From the NCBI RefSeq assembly GCF_018437505.1, contig NZ_CP072467.1, positions 3,100,001 to 3,164,000 on the forward strand: DNA of 64,000 nt, read 5' to 3'. This document shows positions 1-8,822 of the stretch, piece after piece (position 1 is the first letter of the stretch; each line of letters begins with the position of its first letter). Under the pieces are notes generated by a model. The model was not told the origin of the DNA and ran no database searches. It was given only the letters and a program-made list of their open reading frames with translations. A program made the position numbers and the translations under genes. Origin of the DNA: Spiractinospora alimapuensis. Its GTDB lineage: Bacteria > Actinomycetota > Actinomycetes > Streptosporangiales > Streptosporangiaceae.

Positions 1-2
1 TC

Positions 3-1328
3 TCCCGCGAGGGCGTCCACATGATGTTGACGGACGCGGTGGAGAACTTCGCGACCTTCCCCCCGTTCGCGCTCATCATCACGGTGATGTTGGGCGTCGC
101 GGTGGCCGAGCGCGGTGGGCTGCTGAACGCGATGCTGCGGGGCAGTGTCGTCCGTGTGCCCCCGAAGTACCTGACGTTCATGCTGGCCTTCACCGGCGTC
201 TCGGCGAGTGTCGCCTCGGACGCGGCGTACGTGGTGCTGCTGCCGCTGGGCGCGCTCGCGTTCCAGGCGGTGGGCCGTAGCCCGATCCTCGGACTGATCG
301 TGGCGTTCGGCTCGGTGTCGGCCGGCTACGACGCGTCCATCTTCGTCACCGCGACCGACGTCATCTTCGCCGGGCTCAGCAGCGACGCGGCCCGGCTCAT
401 CACCGACGGCTACACGGTCTCGCCTCTGGCGAACTATTTCTTCAACGTGGTGTCCGCGATCGTCCTGGCCCTGATGATCACCCTGGTGACGGAGTTCGTG
501 CTCACCCGCCGCACCCAGAACATGGTGGCCGACGGCGAGGGGGTGGACAACACCCTCGGGGAGATGCAACTCCGGCCGGAGGAACGGCGAGGTCTGCTCG
601 TCACCGGCATCGTGTTCCTCGTCTTCGTCGGCGTGGTCGTCGCGCTGCTCGTCCCCTCGAACTCCTGGTTCCGCGGCGAGGACGGGGGTGTGATCTCCTC
701 GCCCATCATCACCGGCATCGCTCCGGTACTGGGCCTGTTGTTCCTCGTGACCGGCTACGCCTACGGCCGCACGGTGGGCACCTTCACCCGCGCCCGCGAG
801 GTCCCCGCCGCCATGGCCTCCGGTGTGCGGGAGCTCGCCCCCGTCATCGTGCTGTTCTTCGCCGCCGCCCAGTTCCTCGCCTACTTCGGCTGGAGCAACA
901 TGGGGACGGTGCTCGCGATCCGGGGCGCGGACGTACTGGGCTCGGCCGGCGTCCCGTCGTTGGTGTTGCTGCTGGCGTTCGTCCTGCTCGCCACCGTCAT
1001 GAACATGTTCATCACCAGCGGATCGGCACAGTGGGCACTGATCGCTCCGGTGTTCGTGCCCATGTTCATGCTCCTGAACATCTCGCCGGAGACCACCCAG
1101 GCCGCCTACCGGATCGCGGACTCCAGCACCAACCTGATCAGCCCGATGAGCCCCTACTTCGTCATGGCCCTCGGCTTCCTACAGCGCTACCGCAAGGACG
1201 CCGGCATCGGGACCCTGATCTCCTTGACACTGCCCATCTCCATCACGGTGCTGTTGAGCTGGAGTGCCGTGTTCGTCTTGTGGTGGCTGTTCGGCCTCCC
1301 GCTCGGCCCCGGCGTGCCGATCCGCTGA
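3..1328 (+). CDS. AbgT-family transporter, 5' truncated by window edge
   Basis: Integral membrane transporter of the AbgT (p-aminobenzoyl-glutamate transporter) family, thought to move p-aminobenzoyl-glutamate or act as a drug (sulfonamide) exporter driven by the proton gradient. The reading frame is open from base 3, and residues before the first ATG at 21 (SREGVH) still resemble the family, so the true start lies before the window; roughly the last 440 residues are present, against about 500 in full proteins. Many hydrophobic segments are seen, with a charged loop near residues 165-190. The family-like stretch SGSAQWALIAPVFVPMF and the SPYFVMALGF region near the C-terminus support the call. 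The next gene, 86 bp downstream on the same strand, is a glutamate carboxypeptidase, which fits uptake and cleavage of aroyl-glutamates. Substrate is inferred. Confidence 0.85.
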   Translation, partial: SREGVHMMLTDAVENFATFPPFALIITVMLGVAVAERGGLLNAMLRGSVVRVPPKYLTFMLAFTGVSASVASDAAYVVLLPLGALAFQAVGRSPILGLIVAFGSVSAGYDASIFVTATDVIFAGLSSDAARLITDGYTVSPLANYFFNVVSAIVLALMITLVTEFVLTRRTQNMVADGEGVDNTLGEMQLRPEERRGLLVTGIVFLVFVGVVVALLVPSNSWFRGEDGGVISSPIITGIAPVLGLLFLVTGYAYGRTVGTFTRAREVPAAMASGVRELAPVIVLFFAAAQFLAYFGWSNMGTVLAIRGADVLGSAGVPSLVLLLAFVLLATVMNMFITSGSAQWALIAPVFVPMFMLLNISPETTQAAYRIADSSTNLISPMSPYFVMALGFLQRYRKDAGIGTLISLTLPISITVLLSWSAVFVLWWLFGLPLGPGVPIR

Positions 1329-1413
1329 GCCCGTTCCCGCGTCCGACCCCGACCCCACACACTCGGCACCGACTGGGCGGCGGCACACCGACCGCCCACC
1401 GAAGGAGAACCGG

Positions 1414-2559
1414 ATGACCGCGACCGCGATCGCCAAGCTGGCCGAACGGGACCTCGCCCTGATCCTCGGGGACATCGCGTGGATCGTGAACCACGAGACG
1501 CCGAGCAAGAACAAACCGCTACTCGACACCGGACTGGCGGCGATCGAGTCCTGGATCCACAGCCGGCTCGGGGATCCCAGCCATCGGGAGCGGCACGACG
1601 GCGGCGAGGACGGCGACGTGCTCGAGCTGCGCTACCCGGGCACCGCGAACGGCTCGGTGCTGCTCCTCGGCCACTACGACACCGTGTGGCCCGAGGGAAC
1701 CCTCGAGGAGTGGCCGGTCTCCACCGACGGCAAGCGGATGAGCGGTCCCGGTGTGTTGGACATGAAGGCCGGAGTGGTGCAGGGAGTATGGGCCGTGCAC
1801 GCGCTGCGCGAGCTCGGCCTGCCACACCCGGAGATCCGGATCCTCCTCAACGGCGACGAGGAGGTGGGATCGCACGCCTCCCGCCCGCACATCGAGGCGG
1901 CGAGCGCCGACGTGGACGCCACGCTCGTCCTCGAGCCCAGCCGCGCCGGCCAGGTCAAGACCGGGCGCGCCGGGATGGGGTTCGTGGACGTCAGCGTCCA
2001 CGGGGTGGAGTCCCACGCCGGCCTGGATCCGACGGCGGGCGCCAGCGCGGTGCACGCCCTCGCCGAGATCGTCCCCCAGCTCACGGCGATGGCAGCTCCA
2101 GAGCTGGGCACGACCGTGAACGTCGGGGTGCTCGACGGCGGCACCCAGCGCAACGTGATCGCCGGTCACGCGCGCTGCGCCGTCGACGTCCGGGTGAAGG
2201 TCCCCGAGGAGATGTCCCGCGTCGACGCCGCGCTCGGCACGCTCACGGTGTCGGACCCACGGGTGAAGGTGGTCGTGGACACCGAGTGGAACCGTCCCCC
2301 GATGACCCCGAACCCGCCGTCGGCGGCCCTGTTCGGCCAGGCGCGGGAGGTCGCCGAGGAGCTCGGCTTCACGCTGGGCGAGACGTTCGTCGGCGGGGCG
2401 AGCGACGCCAACTTCGTGTCCGCGCTGGGGCGCGGCGTCCTGTGCGGCCTGGGCGCGGTCGGCGAGGGCCCCCACGCCCGGACCGAGTACATCGTCCCGA
2501 AGAGCGTCCCCACCCAGATCGCCCTCGTCGCCGGACTCCTCAACCGGCTGGGTGAGTGA
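1414..2559 (+). CDS. M20-family peptidase, carboxypeptidase G2-like
   Basis: Zinc-dependent exopeptidase of the M20 family, closest by eye to glutamate carboxypeptidase (CPG2), which removes C-terminal glutamate from folates and p-aminobenzoyl-glutamate. 381 residues. Expected metal ligands and catalytic residues are visible: H in GHYDTVWP (about residue 88), D in GPGVLDMKAG, the pair in NGDEEVGS, E in VLEPSR, and H in GEGPHARTEY near the C-terminus. The dimerisation domain lies between about residues 190 and 300. Start chosen at ATG 1414 because AAGGAG sits seven bases upstream; an in-frame extension from 1264 overlaps the transporter and has no such site. It likely forms one transcription unit with the AbgT-like transporter. 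No signal peptide, so probably cytoplasmic. Confidence 0.88.
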   Translation: MTATAIAKLAERDLALILGDIAWIVNHETPSKNKPLLDTGLAAIESWIHSRLGDPSHRERHDGGEDGDVLELRYPGTANGSVLLLGHYDTVWPEGTLEEWPVSTDGKRMSGPGVLDMKAGVVQGVWAVHALRELGLPHPEIRILLNGDEEVGSHASRPHIEAASADVDATLVLEPSRAGQVKTGRAGMGFVDVSVHGVESHAGLDPTAGASAVHALAEIVPQLTAMAAPELGTTVNVGVLDGGTQRNVIAGHARCAVDVRVKVPEEMSRVDAALGTLTVSDPRVKVVVDTEWNRPPMTPNPPSAALFGQAREVAEELGFTLGETFVGGASDANFVSALGRGVLCGLGAVGEGPHARTEYIVPKSVPTQIALVAGLLNRLGE

Positions 2560-2565
2560 CCCCCG

Positions 2566-2955
2566 TTACTCCGTTGGAGCAGGCCACCACGCGTGCTCCA
2601 GGTTCTCCCGGATCTTACGGTCCTTCGTCACCAACACGCTGGAAGTCGAGGCGGCGTGTGCGGCAAGCAGGCGGTCGAAAGGGTCCCTTGTCCACTGAAG
2701 CGAAAGCGCCTCAGAAAAAACGGACATGGATGAAGGGTCCGTGAATGTGAGTTCCAATCGGGGCGCCAGATAATTGATGATTTCCTGAGAAGGGACATTC
2801 AACCGTCCGATCTCGTATAGGTACTGCAGCTCGAGGTTCACCACCGGCGATAGGCCGATCTCCTCAACATCCAGGCGCTTGAGAACCGCGTCGGGAACGA
2901 GCACGAGTGGGTCCTTGTACAGCCAGACAACCACATGTGTATCGAGGAGGATCAC
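2566..2955 (-). CDS. PIN-domain toxin, VapC-like
   Basis: Probable ribonuclease toxin of a type II toxin-antitoxin pair. About 129 residues form one PIN domain. The acidic metal-binding residues are present: D in ILLDTHVVVW at the N-terminus, E in NLELQYL, D in TRDPFDRLLAAHA and D in LVTKDRKI. Start: GTG at 2955 gives the usual beginning (M/V)ILLDTH, has GGAG eight bases upstream, and overlaps the antitoxin stop by four bases (GTGA), the classic coupled arrangement. An ATG at 2970 is an alternative that adds five residues. The gene ends only 6 bp from the convergent M20 peptidase. RNA target unknown. Confidence 0.85.
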   Translation of the reverse strand: MILLDTHVVVWLYKDPLVLVPDAVLKRLDVEEIGLSPVVNLELQYLYEIGRLNVPSQEIINYLAPRLELTFTDPSSMSVFSEALSLQWTRDPFDRLLAAHAASTSSVLVTKDRKIRENLEHAWWPAPTE

Positions 2956-3182
2956 GACTCGGGCTCCCATTCTCCGGACCAGTCGAGGTGCACGAAGTCT
3001 TCAGGATCCCCCGCGAACGCTCCAGGATGAGACTCAAGCCGATCGACCTTGGAACCGAAGTGCCCGGGGATTATGTAGAGGGTCTGACCACCGCGCTCGA
3101 TTTCCAACGGGGCACCAGTCGTCAGGACCTCATCCAGTAACTGGTATACGTTGCGCCTCAGTTCCGATGCCGTCACTGCCAT
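2952..3182 (-). CDS. Phd/YefM-like antitoxin of the PIN pair
   Basis: 76-residue protein beginning MAVTASELRRNVYQLLDEV, the N-terminal DNA-binding pattern of Phd/YefM antitoxins, followed by a short acidic tail (residues 50-76) that would wrap the toxin. It precedes and overlaps the PIN toxin by four bases, so the two are co-translated. A purine-rich binding site (GGAGAGGGAG) lies 4-14 bases before the ATG. The palindrome CGTACGTACG at 3200-3209 just upstream is a plausible autoregulatory operator. The upstream monooxygenase ends at 3210, so read-through from it is possible. Confidence 0.82.
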   Translation of the reverse strand: MAVTASELRRNVYQLLDEVLTTGAPLEIERGGQTLYIIPGHFGSKVDRLESHPGAFAGDPEDFVHLDWSGEWEPES

Positions 3183-3199
3183 GGGACACTCCCTCTCCG

Positions 3200-3209
3200 C
3201 GTACGTACG
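3200..3209. promoter_or_regulatory. palindrome upstream of antitoxin gene, possible operator
   Basis: Perfect 10-bp palindrome CGTACGTACG, 18 bp upstream of the antitoxin start and directly next to the stop codon of the monooxygenase. A second CGTACG lies at about 3224-3229, within the monooxygenase 3' end. Type II antitoxins usually bind such repeats to control their own operon. That role is inferred from position only. Confidence 0.4.
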
Positions 3210-4418
3210 TCAAGCATATCCGAACGTACGAGCCGGGCTCTCCCACTCGATGTGGTGGGTGTAGAGCCAGTGGTCCTCGCGGGCCTGGCCGCGGGCGACG
3301 AGGTTGAGGACGAAGGGGTAGGTGAGGTCGCGGACGATCCGACCGAAGGAGCCGACGGCTTTCTGGTCGCCGCTGCGCTTGCCGAAGGCGACGACCTTCT
3401 CGACACGGTCGCGCCGTGTGGCCTCATACGTGGTGAACGCGTCCTCGATGCTGGCGCTGTCCCGGAGGCACTGTGCCAGCACGACGGCGTCCTCCATCGC
3501 CATTGACGCGCCCTGGCCCGAGGCGGGGGACATGGCGTGGACGGAGTCGCCGACGAGGACGGTCCTACCGCTGTGCCACGTGGGCACGGTCGGAAGGTCG
3601 TAGGTGTTCCATCCGGCGAGCACGTCCTCGGTGGCCCTGATGATCCTCTTGGCCGGCGAGCGGTCCCGGGCGACGAGCCCGATCAGGTTTTCCCGCCACT
3701 CCTCCGAGGAGATGGCGGCCAGTTCCTCCCGGCTGAGTTCCCGGGGCGCCGGGGTGTTGGCGAACCACCACACCTCGCCGTTGGGGTTCTTGGTCCAACT
3801 GAAGAAGCAGTCGTGCCCGAACATCATCTGCATCACGCCGACCTCGCCGGGGACGTCGACGCCCTGGGCGAAGCCACCCGCGTTACCGAGGCCGAGGTAG
3901 CGGGGCTGGGGGGCCTCCGGGTCGATCAGTTCCCTGGTGCGCGACCGGACGCCGTCCGCGCCGACCAGCAGGTCACCGACCTCCTCGGTTCCGTCCGCGA
4001 AGATCGCCCGAACGCCGTCGGCCTCGGTGCGCGTGTCCACGAGTCGCTTGCCGTATTGGACGTTCACGCCCGCCTGGAGCGCGGCGTCGGCCAGCGCCGC
4101 GTAGAGGTCGGAGCGACGCATGGTCTGGGTGGTGGTGCCGCCGCGCCCGTTCCCCAGTGGCAGCCGGCCCCAGTGTCGACCGGTCCCCGAGTAGAAGTCC
4201 ATGGCGGGGGTCGCGAACCCGAGCCCGTCCACCACGTGTCCGAGGTCAACCGCGCGTAGGGCGTCGACGCCGTTCGCGGCGAGCCCCAGGAACGCCCCGA
4301 CGCCGTGGGCTCCGCGGGGGAACGACTCGGAGAGCGTCACGTCCATGCCCAGGCGGCGCAGCGCCACCGCCGTGACCGGTCCGGCGATTCCGCCTCCGAC
4401 GATGAGTGCCTTCGTCAT
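3210..4418 (-). CDS. FAD-dependent monooxygenase (group A, PheA/TfdB-like)
   Basis: Flavoprotein hydroxylase of the FAD-binding-3 (pfam01494) family, using NAD(P)H and O2 to oxidise a small aromatic or polyketide-like substrate. 402 residues, usual length. The N-terminus has the Rossmann motif IVGGGIAGP; the mid-protein DG motif is LLVGADGVRSRTR (about residues 150-162); the second FAD motif is LVGDSVHAMSPASGQG (about 287-302). ATG 4418 is preceded by GGAGGT at the right spacing. It is divergent from a PadR regulator across a short AT-rich operator region, so it is probably repressed by that regulator until a phenolic or drug-like effector appears. Substrate is not predictable from sequence. 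Confidence 0.87.
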   Translation of the reverse strand: MTKALIVGGGIAGPVTAVALRRLGMDVTLSESFPRGAHGVGAFLGLAANGVDALRAVDLGHVVDGLGFATPAMDFYSGTGRHWGRLPLGNGRGGTTTQTMRRSDLYAALADAALQAGVNVQYGKRLVDTRTEADGVRAIFADGTEEVGDLLVGADGVRSRTRELIDPEAPQPRYLGLGNAGGFAQGVDVPGEVGVMQMMFGHDCFFSWTKNPNGEVWWFANTPAPRELSREELAAISSEEWRENLIGLVARDRSPAKRIIRATEDVLAGWNTYDLPTVPTWHSGRTVLVGDSVHAMSPASGQGASMAMEDAVVLAQCLRDSASIEDAFTTYEATRRDRVEKVVAFGKRSGDQKAVGSFGRIVRDLTYPFVLNLVARGQAREDHWLYTHHIEWESPARTFGYA

Positions 4419-4434
4419 CTCGCACCTCCATGCG

Positions 4435-4470
4435 CTTAGTTATTTTATAACTATATATATAATGACTAAG
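4435..4470. promoter_or_regulatory. AT-rich divergent promoter with inverted repeats
   Basis: This strikingly AT-rich island lies between the divergent monooxygenase and PadR genes. CTTAGTTATT (4435-4444) pairs with AATGACTAAG (4461-4470) with one mismatch, and inside it AGTTAT-TTT-ATAACT (4438-4452) is a perfect inverted repeat. The TATATATA core probably contains -10 elements. PadR proteins usually bind such palindromes between themselves and the gene they control. Confidence 0.6.
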
Positions 4471-4529
4471 ACGTCAAGCTGGTTTCCTGGGAAGGATCCC
4501 GGCGGTCGGGACGCGGAGAGGGGGCGACC

Positions 4530-5204
4530 ATGGGCGCGGCCACGCGTGGGCGGAAGCGTTCCGGGCTGGCGGTGCAGCTACTGCTGCTCCTCGTGGAGGC
4601 GCCGATGCACGCCTATCGGATGCAACAGCTCATCCGGGAACGAAACAAGGACGAGGTCGTCAACATCGCCCAGCGCAACAGCATCTACCAGACGCTGGAC
4701 CGCCTGGCGCGAGACGAGCTGATCACGGTGCTCGACACCGAACGCCAACACAACCGCCCGGACCGCACCATCTACTCGATCACCCCCGAGGGGCGCGACG
4801 TCCTCCACGACTGGCTGGGCACCATGCTGTCCACCCCGGCGCGCGAGTTCCCCGAGTTCCCGGTCGCGCTGGCCTCCTTGCCAGCCCTGGAGCCACGCGA
4901 GGTCGAGGACTTCCTGCGGACGCGAGTCGAGCACCTGGACGGCGAACTCGCCCGGTTCGACGCCGAGCGCGCGGCCACCCAGACCATGGGCCTCCCACGC
5001 CTGTTCACGCTGGAGGACGAGTACCGTCGGGCCGTGCTCGAGACCGAACGGCACTGGGTGGCCGGCGTCCTCGAGGACCTCGCCGAAGGGCGGCTCACCT
5101 GGAGCGGCGAGTGGCTCCGGGCGGTCGCCGAGGCCCAGGACGCCTCCCACCCGCAGGGCACCCCGAACGCTCCGGACGACACCAGCGTCACCGACGGCCG
5201 CTGA
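4530..5204 (+). CDS. PadR-family transcriptional regulator
   Basis: 224-residue regulator. Residues 10-90 form the winged helix of PadR proteins (LLLLLVEAPMHAYRMQQLI, then SIYQTLDRLARDELI and the wing with TIYSITPEGRDVL). The C-terminal half (about 100-190) is the helical PadR_C/Vir-type dimerisation domain. ATG 4530 follows GGAGAGGGGG. It is divergent from the flavin monooxygenase and is the obvious candidate to repress it and itself through the palindromes at 4435-4470. The effector is unknown; phenolic compounds are common for the family. Confidence 0.85.
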   Translation: MGAATRGRKRSGLAVQLLLLLVEAPMHAYRMQQLIRERNKDEVVNIAQRNSIYQTLDRLARDELITVLDTERQHNRPDRTIYSITPEGRDVLHDWLGTMLSTPAREFPEFPVALASLPALEPREVEDFLRTRVEHLDGELARFDAERAATQTMGLPRLFTLEDEYRRAVLETERHWVAGVLEDLAEGRLTWSGEWLRAVAEAQDASHPQGTPNAPDDTSVTDGR

Positions 5205-5422
5205 CGGCCCCACCACGCTCCCCACCCCGGACACCACTGCGAGCGTCATCACAGTGCGGGCCGGACCGCGCGCGAAACCCCGACGGGAGAGGAAAATCGG
5301 GAAAAGGTCCGGTCCACCCACACCCGACGCTGTGCGTCCCATGACCGAGTCGCAACATTTCTCTGTCATGCTCTCGCTGCAGAATTGAGACGGTGGCCAG
5401 GGGCACCGAGAGCAGGGTGGAC

Positions 5423-6901
5423 ATGACGTCAGACAAGGCAGCATCCTCGCGGTCGTTTCCCGCACGGATAGCGATCGGCACCGACAACTTCTTCCGGATC
5501 AGCGAACGCGGTTCCTCCGTCAGCCGCGAGATCCGTGGTGGTGTGGTCACCTTCTTCGCGATGGCCTACATCATCGTGCTCAACCCGCTCATCCTCGGCA
5601 CCGTCCCGGACGCGGAGGGGCAGTTCCTCGGCGGCGGGACCGAGCCCAACCTCGGCATGATCGCGGCGGCGACGGCACTCGTGGCCGGCGTCGTCACCAT
5701 CCTCATGGGGATCGTGGCGAACTTCCCCATCGCGCTCGCCACCGGGCTGGGGCTGAACGCGTTCGTCGCGTTCGGCGTCGCGAGCCACATGACCTGGGCG
5801 GACGCCATGGGTCTCGTGGTCCTCGAGGGCGTGCTCATGCTCATCCTCGTCCTCACCGGGTTCCGGCGCGCCGTCTTCAACGCGGTCCCCCGGGGTCTGA
5901 AGACCGGCATCAGTGTCGGCATCGGCCTTTTCATCGCCTTCATCGGGCTGAGCAACGGCGGGTTCATCAACTCGACCCTCATCCCCAGTCCGCCCGTGGA
6001 ACTCGGCACGGGCGGATCGCTGGCCGGCTGGCCGGTCGCGGTCTTCACCCTGGGCCTGATCGCGATGATCGTCCTGTACACGCTGAAGGTCCGTGGCGCC
6101 ATCCTGTGGGCGATCATCGGCACCACCGTCCTCGCCGTCACCCTGGAACAGGTCCTGAAGATCGGTCCGGCGAGCGACGACAACCCGCTCGGCTGGAACC
6201 TGAACGCCCCCCAGCTACCGGACACCCTCTTCACCGTTCCGGACTTCTCACTGCTCGGGCACTTCAACCTGCTCGGTTCCTGGGAGAACGTCGGCCTCAT
6301 CCTCGTCATCCTGCTGGTCTTCACGCTGCTGCTGAGCGACTTCTTCGACACCATGGGGACGATGGTGGCGGTCGGCGCCGAGGGGAACCTGCTGGACCAG
6401 CACGGCAACCCGATCAACGCGCAGCGGATCCTCGTCGTGGACTCCATCGGCACCCTCGCCGGCGGCGCCGGTGGCGTCTCCACCGCCACGTCATACATCG
6501 AGTCCGCGACCGGGGTCGGCGACGGCGCCCGCACCGGCCTGGCCAGCGTCGTCACGGGGCTGTGCTTCCTGCTCGCGACACTGCTGTCCCCCATCGTGCA
6601 GATGGTCCCCAACGAGGCCGCCGCCCCCGCCCTGGTGTTGGTCGGGTTCCTCATGATGACGCAGGTGGGCGGGATCGACTGGCGGGACCCGGAGATCGCG
6701 CTGCCGGCGTTCCTGACCATGGCGTTGATGCCGCTCGCCTACTCCATCAGCGTCGGCCTCGGGGCCGGATTCATCGCCTACACCGTGATGAAGGTCGCCC
6801 GCCGCAAGTGGCGCGAGATCCACCCCCTGATGTGGGTGGTCGCCCTCGCCTTCGTGGTCTACTTTGCGCACGGACCCCTGCAACAGCTCATCGGCGGCTA
6901 G
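5423..6901 (+). CDS. NCS2 purine permease (AzgA/PbuG-like)
   Basis: Nucleobase permease of the NCS2 AzgA subfamily, importing guanine, hypoxanthine or adenine with protons. About 492 residues with some 12 predicted membrane segments. Family marks include VVTFFAMAYIIVLNPLIL in the first helix, GLGLNAFVAF (residues about 105-115), and the LSDFFDTMGTMVAVG and GVSTATSYIESATGVGDGAR regions that line the substrate path. Start ATG 5423 preferred because AGGGTGG precedes it and the N-terminus matches the family; a GTG at 5393 would add ten residues. It stands alone and ends before a strong hairpin shared with the convergent siderophore operon. No purine riboswitch was seen upstream. Confidence 0.88.
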   Translation: MTSDKAASSRSFPARIAIGTDNFFRISERGSSVSREIRGGVVTFFAMAYIIVLNPLILGTVPDAEGQFLGGGTEPNLGMIAAATALVAGVVTILMGIVANFPIALATGLGLNAFVAFGVASHMTWADAMGLVVLEGVLMLILVLTGFRRAVFNAVPRGLKTGISVGIGLFIAFIGLSNGGFINSTLIPSPPVELGTGGSLAGWPVAVFTLGLIAMIVLYTLKVRGAILWAIIGTTVLAVTLEQVLKIGPASDDNPLGWNLNAPQLPDTLFTVPDFSLLGHFNLLGSWENVGLILVILLVFTLLLSDFFDTMGTMVAVGAEGNLLDQHGNPINAQRILVVDSIGTLAGGAGGVSTATSYIESATGVGDGARTGLASVVTGLCFLLATLLSPIVQMVPNEAAAPALVLVGFLMMTQVGGIDWRDPEIALPAFLTMALMPLAYSISVGLGAGFIAYTVMKVARRKWREIHPLMWVVALAFVVYFAHGPLQQLIGG

Positions 6902-6953
6902 GCCGAAATCGGCGCGTGCCGGCGGATGTCGACCGACGGCGGTGTGGACCGTG

Positions 6954-6989
6954 CCCCCCTCTCCCATATGCCTGGAGGGGAGAGGGGGG
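6954..6989. terminator. bidirectional terminator hairpin
   Basis: A perfect 12-bp stem, CCCCCCTCTCCC (6954-6965) with GGGAGAGGGGGG (6978-6989), around a 12-base loop. It lies in the 100-bp gap between the convergent purine permease and the last siderophore gene, so it can end transcription from both sides. There is no T-tract, as is common in actinomycetes. Confidence 0.8.
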
Positions 6990-7001
6990 ACACGGCGTTT
7001 C

Positions 7002-8822
7002 CTAGCGGACGAACCGCGCGATGGGGTTGGTGAGTTCGCCGTGGAACTGCAACGACGCCGAGGGGTCGGGGTCGTCCAGGTCCACCATCTGGCGGTTGTC
7101 GCGCAGTTGCAGCCGGTTCAGGCACGAGAGCTGGAAGGTGGCGGCGAAGAGGTCGTCCCGGACGAACCGGTCCGCGAGCTGCGGCATGGAGTCCTGGTAG
7201 TCCCGGACGCACTCGGCGACGGTCCGCCAGAAGGTGTCCTCGTCCAACAGCTCCTCCTCGCACAGGATCGCGTTCAGGAACCGCAGGAAGCAGTCGAACA
7301 CGTCGGTGAGGATTGACAGCGTCCGCAGGTGGGCGGGCACGTCGATGGCGATCCGCTCAACACCCGACGGGAGCACGGCGTCGGGGTCCAGCACGCCGAC
7401 CTCCTCCCCGATGTCCTTCATGAACACCCGGGCGGGGACGCCGTCCCGCAGGACCAGCACCAGGTTCTCGCCGTGCGGCATGAACACGAGGTCGTGGGCG
7501 TAGAAGCAGTGCAGGACCGGGACCAGGTAGGCGTCGAGGTAGCGCCGGATCCACTCCCCGGGCTCCAGGCCCGACTCGGCGACGTATGCGCCGACGACGG
7601 AACGACCCTCCGGGTCGACGTGCAGCAGTGACGCCATCGTCGCCAGCCGCTCCCCGTCGCGCGTGAAGGAGAGCGGGCTCTCCCGCCACAGCGCGGCGAG
7701 CATTTTGCGGTACGGGGACCCCTTCCCCGTGGCCGCGAGGTACTGACGGTGGTGGTACCCGATCGCCGCCCGTTCCCGCAGGACGGAGAACCCGCGTTCG
7801 CGCAGGAACCCGTCCTCCGACACCACCGAGGCCACCCAGTCGTTGATCGCCGGGGTGTCGCGCATGTACTCGGCGGACAGGCCGCGCAGGAACCCCATGT
7901 TGAGCACGGACATGGCGGTCTTCACGTAGTGCCGGCGCGGGTTCGCGACGTTGAACAGGGTGCGCACGGACTGCTGGGGCTGGTACTCGTCGTCTCCCTC
8001 CCCCAGGTACACGAGGTCCTGGCGCGCCACCTCCCCGGCGAAGGCCACCGCGAGCTTGTTGGACCACTGCCAGGGGTGGACGGGGATGAGGTGGTAGTCC
8101 ACCGGGTCGACCCCCAGCGCCGTCAACCGACGGAGGAACCGGCGCCGCGTCGCCTCGTCCAGCTCGGCCCGGATCAGCTCGCCGTGGTCCACGCCCGCGC
8201 CGACCGCGACGGTGCACCGTTCCCGCCGCGCCGCCAGCCAGGCCAGCCGCATCCGGGGAGCGGCCTCCGGCGCGTAGGCGTGGTACTCCGAGGCGTCGAT
8301 CCCGATCCGCCCGTTGTTGGCGACGAAGCAGGGATGGCCCTCGGTCATCCCCGCCTCGATGGTCTGGAAGTCCGCCGCCGCGAGCTCCGCGCTCGGCCGG
8401 GCCCGGGTGAGCTTGTAGGCGTAGCCGGCGAGGGTCGCGGTGATCTCCTCCAGGTAGACGGGCAGCACGTCGTCACTCAGCCCCAGTGCCTCGCGGAGGT
8501 CCAGCACGAGGTCCACCGCGTCCGGGGCCTCGGTGCTCCCTCCACGCACCCGGGTGACGCTCGCGGCGTCCACGCTCCAGTGGTCCAGCGCCAGGACCCG
8601 CGCCGCGTAACGGTACTCGGTCACTCCGTCGTCTCCACGGAGGACGTACTGGCCCGGTGCCGCGGCTTCGGGCGTGACCAGCCGCTCGTGCGCGAACTCG
8701 GCCAGCATCTTGCGGACCAGGTGCCGGTTGGCGCGCTCCCAGTTCCTGGGGGTGAGGTGGGCGGTCGCCTGGTGGACGGTCGAGCCCAGGAGGTCGGCGT
8801 CGGGTGCGGTGCGAATGCTCAT
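7002..8822 (-). CDS. desD: NIS siderophore synthetase, DesD-like
   Basis: ATP-dependent synthetase of the IucA/IucC family that joins and cyclises N-hydroxy-N-succinyl(acyl)-cadaverine units into a desferrioxamine-type hydroxamate siderophore. 606 residues. The IucA/IucC domain covers about 140-390, with the nucleotide-binding stretch HPWQWSNKL and the conserved KTAMSVLNMGF; the FhuF-like C-terminal domain (about 400-590) contains HGENLVLVLRDG and FMKDIGEEVG. ATG 8822 overlaps the stop of the preceding acyltransferase by four bases (ATGA), so it is translationally coupled; longer in-frame extensions only shadow that gene. It is last in the order desA-desB-desC-desD. Whether the product is desferrioxamine E, B or a relative cannot be read here. 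Confidence 0.93.
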   Translation of the reverse strand: MSIRTAPDADLLGSTVHQATAHLTPRNWERANRHLVRKMLAEFAHERLVTPEAAAPGQYVLRGDDGVTEYRYAARVLALDHWSVDAASVTRVRGGSTEAPDAVDLVLDLREALGLSDDVLPVYLEEITATLAGYAYKLTRARPSAELAAADFQTIEAGMTEGHPCFVANNGRIGIDASEYHAYAPEAAPRMRLAWLAARRERCTVAVGAGVDHGELIRAELDEATRRRFLRRLTALGVDPVDYHLIPVHPWQWSNKLAVAFAGEVARQDLVYLGEGDDEYQPQQSVRTLFNVANPRRHYVKTAMSVLNMGFLRGLSAEYMRDTPAINDWVASVVSEDGFLRERGFSVLRERAAIGYHHRQYLAATGKGSPYRKMLAALWRESPLSFTRDGERLATMASLLHVDPEGRSVVGAYVAESGLEPGEWIRRYLDAYLVPVLHCFYAHDLVFMPHGENLVLVLRDGVPARVFMKDIGEEVGVLDPDAVLPSGVERIAIDVPAHLRTLSILTDVFDCFLRFLNAILCEEELLDEDTFWRTVAECVRDYQDSMPQLADRFVRDDLFAATFQLSCLNRLQLRDNRQMVDLDDPDPSASLQFHGELTNPIARFVR

